From Geodermatophilus poikilotrophus (GTDB taxonomy: Bacteria > Actinomycetota > Actinomycetes > Mycobacteriales > Geodermatophilaceae): a stretch of DNA of 64,000 nt. This document shows, in pieces, positions 58,374-64,000 of this stretch (positions within the stretch are counted from its first letter, which is position 1; the number at the start of each line of letters is the position of its first letter). The stretch is taken from the NCBI RefSeq assembly GCF_900111455.1, contig NZ_FOIE01000001.1, positions 756,376-820,375 on the forward strand. The letters are read 5' to 3'. The notes beneath the pieces were generated by a model that saw nothing but the letters and a program-made list of their open reading frames with translations, did not search any database and had not been told where the DNA came from. A program made the position numbers and the translations under genes.

Positions 58374-58757
58374 GTGGACGTGCTGAGCAGCCGGGTCCTC
58401 CTCCGGTCGATCGACCCCGCGCGGTCGCAGGCCTTCTACCGCGACGTGCTGGGGCTGGCGGTGTACCGCGAGTTCGGGCCGCCCGAGCACCCGGGGGTGG
58501 TGTTCTTCCTCGGCAACGGCCTGCTCGAGGTCTCCGGTCCCGGCGACGCGCCGGCGCGCGGCATGGCGCTGTGGGTGCAGGTGCGCGACGTCGCCGCCGA
58601 GGTCGAGCGGCTGCGCGCCGCCGGGACGACGGTGCTGCGCGACCCGCGGACCGAGCCGTGGGGCCTGGTCGAGGCGTGGGTCGCCGACCCCGAGGGCGTG
58701 CGCATCGTGCTGGTGGAGGTGCCGCCCGACCACCCGCTGCGGCGCGACCGGCGGTAG
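58374..58757 (+). CDS. VOC-family (glyoxalase-like) protein
   Basis: 127 residues forming two beta-alpha-beta-beta-beta modules. SRVLLRSIDPARSQAFYRDVL, LGLAVYREFG, LEVSGPGD and VQVRDVAAEVERLRAAGTTV followed by WGLVEAWVADPEGVRIVLVE. The usual metal-ligand His and Glu are only partly present, so it may be a binding or resistance protein. GTG 58374. Confidence 0.83.
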   Translation: MDVLSSRVLLRSIDPARSQAFYRDVLGLAVYREFGPPEHPGVVFFLGNGLLEVSGPGDAPARGMALWVQVRDVAAEVERLRAAGTTVLRDPRTEPWGLVEAWVADPEGVRIVLVEVPPDHPLRRDRR

Positions 58758-58758
58758 C

Positions 58759-59154
58759 TCAGGCGCGCGGGGTCGTCCCCGCCGTCCCGTCGTCGGGGTC
58801 GCCGGGCCGGCGGACCAGGTCGGCCACGGACTCCTCCAGCCGCGCCCAGGTCGTGCTCCACTCCACCAGCGGGTCGAGGATCCGCTCGAAGACCGCGAGC
58901 TGCTCGTCGAAGGCCTGCAGCTGGGCGGTCATCGCCGCGATCTGCTGCCGCTGGCTGCGCACCGCCTTGTCGATGGCGCGCAGCTGGGCCGCCGACAGCG
59001 CCCCGGGCGGTGAGGGCAGCCGCGGCATCGAGAACGGCACCGCGCCGCGTGCGCGGTCGGTGAAGGCGCGCAGCTGGCCGACGAACTCCTCGACCGACCG
59101 GCTCACCCGGTTCCCGGACCCGGGCTCACGCCCGCCGGCGTCGTGCTCGCTCAT
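58759..59154 (-). CDS. Small coiled-coil protein (relative of 56120 gene in style)
   Basis: 131 residues: an acidic start, PFSMPRLPSPPGALSAAQLR, then a long helix AVRSQRQQIAAMTAQLQAFD and EQLAVFERILDPLVEWSTTW. ATG 59154. No enzyme motif. The pattern of a proline-rich entry followed by amphipathic helices parallels the gene at 56120. Confidence 0.6.
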   Translation of the reverse strand: MSEHDAGGREPGSGNRVSRSVEEFVGQLRAFTDRARGAVPFSMPRLPSPPGALSAAQLRAIDKAVRSQRQQIAAMTAQLQAFDEQLAVFERILDPLVEWSTTWARLEESVADLVRRPGDPDDGTAGTTPRA

Positions 59155-59213
59155 GCCCCCATCCTCGCGCCCGCGGGCGGCCGGCGCGCTCCCGGGCGTG
59201 CCAGGCTGGGAAC

Positions 59214-59684
59214 GTGGTGCTCGCACACCTCGTCGCGGTCGTGCACGCGCTCGCCGTCGTCCTCATGGTGACCGGCGCGCTGGTCGCGCTGCACCGCCCG
59301 CGGTTCCTGCTGGTGCACGCGCCGGTGGCCGCGGCGATCCTCGCGGTGCACCTGGCCGGGGCGCCGTGCCCGCTGACCGAGCTGGAGCTGGCGCTGCGCG
59401 AGCGCGCCGGCGAGGAGGCCTACACCGGCGGCTTCCTCGGCCACCACGCCCTCGCGCCGCTCGGCCTGGACGTCGGCAGTCCCGCCGTCCAGGCCGGCAT
59501 CTACACCGTCGCGCTGGTGCCCAACGTCCTCGGCTACGGGCTGCTGGCCGCGCGGGGCGCCCGCGGCGGGGTGCGGACGGGCCGGGACCGGCGGGCGAGG
59601 GCGGTGGACCGGGCCGGGTCCGGCGTCGCCGGGGTGGTGGACGGCGCGGGGTGGCGACCCGGTGCCGGGGCACGCAGGCGGTGA
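59214..59684 (+). CDS. DUF2784 membrane protein
   Basis: 156 residues with four hydrophobic segments (LVAVVHALAVVLMVTGALVAL, VHAPVAAAILAVHLAG, and two after residue 75). APCPLTELELALRERAG is the conserved DUF2784 loop. The last 45 residues are a basic tail. GTG 59214. Confidence 0.78.
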   Translation: MVLAHLVAVVHALAVVLMVTGALVALHRPRFLLVHAPVAAAILAVHLAGAPCPLTELELALRERAGEEAYTGGFLGHHALAPLGLDVGSPAVQAGIYTVALVPNVLGYGLLAARGARGGVRTGRDRRARAVDRAGSGVAGVVDGAGWRPGAGARRR

Positions 59685-59711
59685 TCGAACGGGCGTCGTC
59701 AGACTGGGCCG

Positions 59712-60611
59712 ATGACGGCGACGACCTCGCGGGTCCAGACGCTGGGTGGGCCGACGCTGTTCGTCCTGCTGTGGAGCACCGGTTTCGTCGGCGCCAAGTA
59801 CGGGCTGCCCTACGCCGAGCCGTTCACCTTCCTGAGCCTGCGCCTGGGCGTCGCCGCGGTCCTGCTCGGCCTCCTCGCCGTCGCCCTGCGCTCGGCCGGC
59901 ATGGTCTCGCGGCTGCAGTACGGCCGCGCCTCGGTCGCCGGGCTGCTGCTGCACGGCGGATACCTGGGCGGCGTCTTCTACGGCATCTCGCTGGGCGTGC
60001 CCGCGGGGGTGGCGGCGGTGGTCGTCAGCCTGCAACCGGTGCTCACCGCCGTCCTCGCCGCGGGGGTGCTCGGCGAGCGACCCGCGGCGCGCCAGTGGCT
60101 CGGGCTGGTGCTCGGGATCGGGGGCGTGGCGCTGGTCGTCGGCCCGGGCATCGCCGACGTCGGGCCGGCCCAGCCGCTCCCGGTGGCCGGTCTCGTCGCG
60201 TGTCTCGTGGCGCTCGCCTCGGGGACGCTCGGCACCGTCTACCAGAAGCGGCACGGCGACTCCATCCCGCTGGTCCGGGGGACGGCGGTGCAGTACGCGG
60301 CGGCCGCGGCCGTGCTGCTGGGGATCGCGGTGGCCACCGAGGACACGTCGATCCGGTGGACCGGCGAGTTCGTCGCCGCGTTCGTCTGGCTGGTGCTGTT
60401 CCTGTCGATCGGCGCCGTCCTGCTGCTGCTGCTGCTCCTGCGCCGGGGCACGGCCGCGGGAGTCTCCAGCCTCTACTACCTGGTGCCGGTGGCCACCGCC
60501 GTCGAGGCGTACCTGCTCTTCGGCGAGCGGGTCGGCGGGCTGTCGCTCGTGGGGATCGGGGTCACCGCTCTGGGTGTCGCGCTGGTGGTGGCGCCGCCGC
60601 GGAAGCGGTGA
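59712..60611 (+). CDS. EamA/DMT-family transporter
   Basis: 299 residues, ten hydrophobic segments. VLLWSTGFVGAKYGLPYAEPFTFLSLR (two halves) is the first EamA entry, VVSLQPVLTAVLAAGVLGERP the end of repeat one, and YYLVPVATAVEAYLLFGER the end of repeat two. Probably a metabolite exporter; substrate unknown. 27 bp after the DUF2784 stop. Confidence 0.88.
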   Translation: MTATTSRVQTLGGPTLFVLLWSTGFVGAKYGLPYAEPFTFLSLRLGVAAVLLGLLAVALRSAGMVSRLQYGRASVAGLLLHGGYLGGVFYGISLGVPAGVAAVVVSLQPVLTAVLAAGVLGERPAARQWLGLVLGIGGVALVVGPGIADVGPAQPLPVAGLVACLVALASGTLGTVYQKRHGDSIPLVRGTAVQYAAAAAVLLGIAVATEDTSIRWTGEFVAAFVWLVLFLSIGAVLLLLLLLRRGTAAGVSSLYYLVPVATAVEAYLLFGERVGGLSLVGIGVTALGVALVVAPPRKR

Positions 60612-60612
60612 C

Positions 60613-61335
60613 TCAGGACAGGAGGAGCGCCCGCAGGGTCTCGGCGTTCCGCACGGCGTGCCCGTGCCCGTCGTTGTTGAAGTACCCGTAGACATCGCGG
60701 CCGTCACGCGCCCACTCGCCGATCCGGTCGGCCCACCAGCGCAGGTCGGCGTCGGGGTAGGAGCCGGCGTACAGATGCGCGTCGTCCGGGCCGTGCAGGC
60801 GGACGTAGACGAACGGCGCGGTCGCCCGCAGCACGCACGGCAGGCCGGCGCCGCTCATCACGCAGTACGCCGCGCCGTGCCGCTCGAGCAGGGCGTACAC
60901 CGCCTCGTCGTGCCAGCTGGGGTGGCGCAACTCCACCGCGACCCGCATCCAGTCCGGCAGCAGGCCGAGGAAGAAGTCGAGCCGGGCGTCGTCCCGGGCC
61001 TGGGTGGGCGGCAGCTGCACCAGCAGGACGGCGCGCCGGTCGCCGAGCTCGTGCCAGCACCCGGTGAGCCGGCCGACCCACGTCTCCGGCGCGAACAGCC
61101 GCTTGGCGTGCGTCAGGCCGCGGGGGGCCTTGACCGAGAGCTGGAAGCCCGGCGGCAGCCGGCGGCGCCAGGAGGCGAAGGTCGCCGTCCGCGGCCAGCG
61201 GTAGAAGCTCGCGTTGAGCTCGACGGTGCCGAAGCGCCGGACGTAGTGCGCCAGCCGGTCCCGCGGCGGGGTGCCCGGCGGGTAGAGGACGCCGTCCCAG
61301 TGGTCGTAGCTCCAGCCCGACGTCCCGACGTGCAC
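60613..61335 (-). CDS. DUF72 protein
   Basis: 240 residues of the DUF72 TIM-barrel-like family: [56 protein letters not shown] and [18 protein letters not shown]. Function unknown. GTG 61335. It meets the EamA gene tail-to-tail with one base between. Confidence 0.9.
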   Translation of the reverse strand: MHVGTSGWSYDHWDGVLYPPGTPPRDRLAHYVRRFGTVELNASFYRWPRTATFASWRRRLPPGFQLSVKAPRGLTHAKRLFAPETWVGRLTGCWHELGDRRAVLLVQLPPTQARDDARLDFFLGLLPDWMRVAVELRHPSWHDEAVYALLERHGAAYCVMSGAGLPCVLRATAPFVYVRLHGPDDAHLYAGSYPDADLRWWADRIGEWARDGRDVYGYFNNDGHGHAVRNAETLRALLLS

Positions 61336-61343
61336 GGCCCCGG

Positions 61344-61988
61344 TCAGGGCAGCCGCCAGACCGTCGTCCGCCGCAGCCCCGGGCCCTCGGTCTCCGGGAT
61401 GTCGTAGGCGGCCACCGCCTCGAGCCGGTCGTGCGGCAGGTACGGCCGGCCGGGATCGCCGACGTAGACCTCGCAGTCGCGGGCGCGGGCCCGGTCGAGG
61501 AAGGGCAGCACCCGCTCGGTCATCTCCCGGTCGTAGCAGACGTCGCCGGCCAGGACGACGTCGATGCCGGCGGGGTCCCGGCCGAGGACGTCGCCCGTGA
61601 CGCTGATCCCGCCGACGCCGTTCAGGCCGGCGTTGACGCCGACCGCCGTCCGGCTGAACGGGTCGACGTCACTGGCCAGCACCGAGCGGGCGCCGGCCAG
61701 GCGGGCGGCCAGCGCCACCAGCCCGCTGCCGGACCCCAGGTCGAGGACCGCCCGCCCGGCCACCGCCTCCGGGCTGTCGAGCACGTACCGCGCCAGCGCC
61801 TGCCCGCCGGGCCAGGCGGCGGCCCAGAACGGCGGGGTCTCCCCCGCACCGCCGTCCGCGTCCTCCATCGCCTCCCACAGCGCGACGACGTCGTCGGCCA
61901 CGTGCAACCGGACCTCCGGGACCGAGGAGGGCCGCCGGACCTGGGTGTGCTCGCGGACGAAGGCGGACGGGACGGCGCGGACGGTCAC
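61344..61988 (-). CDS. Class I SAM methyltransferase
   Basis: 214 residues resembling the methyltransferase-16/ETFB-lysine or nicotinamide-type group. [20 protein letters not shown] before motif [21 protein letters not shown] as motif [10 protein letters not shown] as motif II, and [20 protein letters not shown] as the motif IV region. Likely methylates protein lysine or a small amine. GTG 61988; starts 8 bp before the DUF72 gene in the same direction. Confidence 0.82.
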   Translation of the reverse strand: MTVRAVPSAFVREHTQVRRPSSVPEVRLHVADDVVALWEAMEDADGGAGETPPFWAAAWPGGQALARYVLDSPEAVAGRAVLDLGSGSGLVALAARLAGARSVLASDVDPFSRTAVGVNAGLNGVGGISVTGDVLGRDPAGIDVVLAGDVCYDREMTERVLPFLDRARARDCEVYVGDPGRPYLPHDRLEAVAAYDIPETEGPGLRRTTVWRLP

Positions 61989-62045
61989 GCCCCGAGTCCA
62001 CCACGCGCCTCCACCCGGCACCGCGCCGGCTGGGAGCATCCGCGC

Positions 62046-62381
62046 GTGCTCGTCGCCCGCTCGATCGCCCTGTTCCTCGCCGCCGCCGTGCTCGAGATCG
62101 GCGGCGCCTGGTTCGTGTGGCAGGGCGTGCGGGAGCACCGGGGCTGGCTCTGGGTCGGCCTGGGGGTGGCGGCTCTCGGCGCCTACGGCTTCGTCGCCAC
62201 CCTGCAGCCGGACGCCGCCTTCGGCCGGATCCTGGCCGCCTACGGCGGGGTCTTCGTCGCCGGGAGCCTGGCCTGGGGCATGGCCCTGGACGGCTACCGG
62301 CCGGACCGCTTCGACGTCCTCGGAGCGCTGATCTGTCTGCTCGGCGTGGCCGTGATCATGTACGCGCCGCGGGCCCCGTGA
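62046..62381 (+). CDS. YnfA-family membrane protein
   Basis: 111 residues, four membrane helices: [60 protein letters not shown], and [18 protein letters not shown]. This is the small UPF0060/YnfA family, related in fold to SMR exporters. GTG 62046. Confidence 0.9.
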   Translation: MLVARSIALFLAAAVLEIGGAWFVWQGVREHRGWLWVGLGVAALGAYGFVATLQPDAAFGRILAAYGGVFVAGSLAWGMALDGYRPDRFDVLGALICLLGVAVIMYAPRAP

Positions 62382-62430
62382 ACCGGACACGGCCGAGGGC
62401 CGCCCCCGCAGTGCGGGAACGGCCCTCGGT

Positions 62431-62521
62431 GAGCCTGGTGACGTACTGGAACGGCCCCCTGCAGGGGCCCGCGCCGAGCGTGGTGACGTGCTGGAACGGC
62501 CGCCCTTCAGGGGCCCGCGCC
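62431..62521. repeat. Two tandem copies of a 45-46 bp unit
   Basis: GAG(C)xTGGTGACGT-x-CTGGAACGG followed by a CC(C/G)CC-TxCAGGGGCCCGCGCC end, at 62431-62475 and 62476-62521. A third start (GAGCCTGCGAGGCG) follows. The first unit holds the palindrome GGCCCCCTGCAGGGGCC. It lies after the YnfA gene and before the convergent transglycosylase gene, so it may act as a terminator. Confidence 0.7.
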
Positions 62522-62555
62522 GAGCCTGCGAGGCGTGGGGGGAAGGGTGGTCCTC

Positions 62556-63389
62556 CTAGTACCAGCCGTTGGCCTGCGAGTGCGACCAGGCGCCGCACGG
62601 GCTGCCGTAGCGGTTCTCGATGTAGATCAGGCCCGCGTCGATCTGCCGGTAGCCGTCCGACGTCTTCGCGATGCCGGTGCTGGCCCAGGTCGAGTTCAGG
62701 AACTGCGGGATGCCGTAGGCGGTGCTCGTGGGGTTCTGCGCGTTGGGGTTCCAGCCGCTCTCCTTGCCCCACAGCTTCTCCAGGCAGCTGAACTGCTCGG
62801 CGCTGCCGACCTTGCTCATCGCGTAGTCCTTGAAGGAGCCCCGCGGCGCGGCGGACGACGACGAGCTGCTGGCGGCCGGCGCCGGGGCCGCGGCCGGGGC
62901 GGGCGCGGCGGCCGCACGGGCAACCGCCTCGGCCGCGGCCTTCTCGGCGGCAGCGCGCTCCGCGGCCTCGCGGGCGGCCTTCTCGGCGGCGGCCTTCTCG
63001 GCGGCCTGGCGGTCCAGCTCGGCCTGCTGGGCGGCGGCCTGGACCTGCGCGGCCTGGGCCTCGGCGACCTGGCGCTCGCTGCGGGAGGCGGCGAGGTCCT
63101 GCAGCGGGGCGAGCTCGGGGGCGGCCGGGGCGGCGAGCGGCTGCTGCGCGGCGTCGGTGCGGATGCCCAGCTGCTCGGCGACGCTCATAGAGGCGGTGAC
63201 CGTCTCGGCCTCCGCCTCGGCGGCGGGCTGGCCGCCGACGACGGTGCTGACCACGATCGCGCCGGCGGCGGCGGTGGCCAGCAGGATCGCGGGGCGCCGG
63301 CCGTGGGCGGGCAGCCGCAGGCGGCGACGGGTGGTCCGGTCGGCGGCGGTGTCGGTGGCCGGGACGGCCGGGAACTGCTGGGTGTCCAT
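62556..63389 (-). CDS. Secreted SLT-type transglycosylase
   Basis: 277 residues. Basic start (TTRRRLRLPAHGRRP), a signal-anchor (AILLATAAAGAIVVSTVVGG), then a long Ala/Glu/Gln coiled-coil (QQAELDRQAAEKAAAEKAAR) and a Ser/Ala-Pro linker. The C-terminal 90 residues form an SLT-like domain: FSCLEKLWGKESGWNPNAQN with the catalytic Glu in KESGWN, then STAYGIPQFLNSTWA and YIENRYGSPCGAW. It cleaves wall peptidoglycan outside the cell. A c-di-AMP riboswitch lies upstream. Confidence 0.9.
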   Translation of the reverse strand: MDTQQFPAVPATDTAADRTTRRRLRLPAHGRRPAILLATAAAGAIVVSTVVGGQPAAEAEAETVTASMSVAEQLGIRTDAAQQPLAAPAAPELAPLQDLAASRSERQVAEAQAAQVQAAAQQAELDRQAAEKAAAEKAAREAAERAAAEKAAAEAVARAAAAPAPAAAPAPAASSSSSSAAPRGSFKDYAMSKVGSAEQFSCLEKLWGKESGWNPNAQNPTSTAYGIPQFLNSTWASTGIAKTSDGYRQIDAGLIYIENRYGSPCGAWSHSQANGWY

Positions 63390-63611
63390 CAGGTGGGGGT
63401 GCTCCGTGGCGGGAGGGCGCGCGGGGTCGGTCCTCCTGGCAGAGGACGGCCCGGCGCGGCGCGGTCTACGGGGACGCCGGCGGATCAGGGGTGCCGGCGG
63501 GCGCGGTCTGGTGCCGGGTCAGCTGGCCGGGGAAGAGGCGCGGAGTGCGCGTGGCCGGGTGGGCCGGCGAGCCGCGAGGGCCCGTGGGCGGGGCATGCGG
63601 AGTGCTCCGTT
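63390..63611 (-). other. Long 5' untranslated leader between riboswitch and transglycosylase
   Basis: About 220 bases without a recognisable gene separating the riboswitch from the start codon. It can hold the switch's expression platform. GGAGGACCGACC and CCACGGAGC strips occur; GGAGC lies about nine bases before the ATG. Confidence 0.5.
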
Positions 63612-63785
63612 CTTCCGTGAGCCGCCTACCGAGTTAGCTGACGGGTTCGGGCGGGAAGCAGCCCTACCGGCCCGCGAGTCGGACTCGCGGGCGGGATTCA
63701 CCCCAGTACTGCGGTGGGTCCCCGGCTCGCGCCCGCTGGCGGCGGACACGACTCGGCGGCGTCCGGTCAGGCTCCCCGAGCGGGG
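63612..63785 (-). ncRNA. Cyclic di-AMP riboswitch (ydaO-yuaA)
   Basis: On the minus strand the conserved blocks appear in order: GAGCCGGGGACCCACCG, then GGGGTGAATCC, a hairpin CCCGCGAGTCCGACTCGCGGG, then GGTAGGGCTGCTTCCCG, CCGAACCCGTCAGCTAAC and CTCGGTAGGCGGCTC. This is the actinobacterial form of the ydaO-yuaA aptamer, which turns off wall-hydrolase genes when c-di-AMP is high. The boundaries are approximate. Confidence 0.87.
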
Positions 63786-63954
63786 ACGAGACGACCGACC
63801 GGACGGGAGCCACCGTAAGCGGCGTTACCGTCCCGTGACAATCCTGGGGACGGCAGATGTGACGCGAGTGACGTCGCCGGGGGCTGCCCGCCCTCCTCCG
63901 AGGGAGCCGGGCGAGGGGAATACCACGGGCCGCGGTACGTTGCACCAGCCGGTA

Positions 63955-63968
63955 GTTGCACTCTCAAC
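63955..63968. promoter_or_regulatory. Inverted repeat before the edge gene
   Basis: GTTG-CACTCT-CAAC, a 4+4 palindrome 14 bases before the ATG at 63983, with a second GTTGCAC sixteen bases upstream at 63939. It may be a MarR-type operator; short, so tentative. Confidence 0.35.
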
Positions 63969-63982
63969 CAACGGAGACCGAC

Positions 63983-64000
63983 ATGCAGTTCGGCGTCTTC
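63983..64000 (+). CDS. Partial: likely luciferase-like (LLM) oxidoreductase start
   Basis: The first six codons read MQFGVF, a common beginning of LLM-class flavin-dependent oxidoreductases, and CGGAGA precedes the ATG at a good distance. The rest lies outside the window, so the call rests on very little. Confidence 0.4.

Overview
The window is high-GC (roughly 70-75% by eye) chromosomal DNA from an actinobacterium. Dense coding, many GTG starts, 4-bp GTGA/ATGA gene overlaps, a c-di-AMP riboswitch in front of a secreted transglycosylase, and an IclR-controlled pca cluster all fit. The protein style resembles Geodermatophilaceae (Blastococcus, Geodermatophilus, Modestobacter); that family assignment is an inference. 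No rRNA, tRNA or CRISPR array was seen.

Layout, left to right. 1-3.3 kb: pyridoxal kinase, a quinone-oxidoreductase-like enzyme and a succinate-semialdehyde-type dehydrogenase. 3.3-16 kb: a glycan region with six glycosyltransferases in three transcription units. One unit also carries two paralogous Gfo/Idh/MocA oxidoreductases and a zinc-site-less MDR dehydrogenase; a CoiA-like gene, a DinB gene and a small membrane protein sit between units. 16.3-20 kb: two small redox genes, a degraded stretch made of two joined gene fragments, then a PYP-like PAS protein translationally coupled to a PAS-SpoIIE phosphatase. 20.2-23.3 kb: AraC-DinB regulator, DHFR-like reductase and argG. 23.4-27.8 kb: a 5-oxoproline module (DUF1445, Nramp-like transporter, pxpABC) laid out like the Bacillus ycsI-ycsG-ycsF-kipI-kipA region. 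27.8-31.9 kb: a hydroxyproline-epimerase-type gene broken by one frameshift, a remnant behind it, then a divergent TetR regulator with a palindromic operator and two transporters.

32-34.1 kb is the accessory patch: a LexA-type box before an unrecognised gene fragment, an IS5-family element whose transposase needs a -1 frameshift, and an orphan membrane protein of clearly lower GC. 34.1-43.3 kb: a benzaldehyde-type dehydrogenase, glucose-6-phosphate isomerase and a complete protocatechuate branch (pcaH-G-B-D-C, divergent pcaR, pobA). Together these take 4-hydroxybenzoate to 3-oxoadipate. 43.3-47.6 kb: three little-known genes and a paired acyl-CoA dehydrogenase operon. 47.7-52.8 kb: two paralogous PAS-GGDEF-EAL proteins, one with a damaged GGDEF motif, the other overlapping an HDOD gene. 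53.1-56.1 kb: pntA-pntB transhydrogenase. 56-62.4 kb: small conserved housekeeping or hypothetical genes. 62.5-64 kb: a transglycosylase behind a c-di-AMP riboswitch, and the first six codons of a likely luciferase-like oxidoreductase at the edge.

The most interesting item is the PYP-like gene (19630-20046). It keeps the tyrosine, glutamate and chromophore-binding cysteine positions of photoactive yellow protein and overlaps a PP2C-type phosphatase by 4 bp, suggesting a compact light- or redox-input, stress-output pair.
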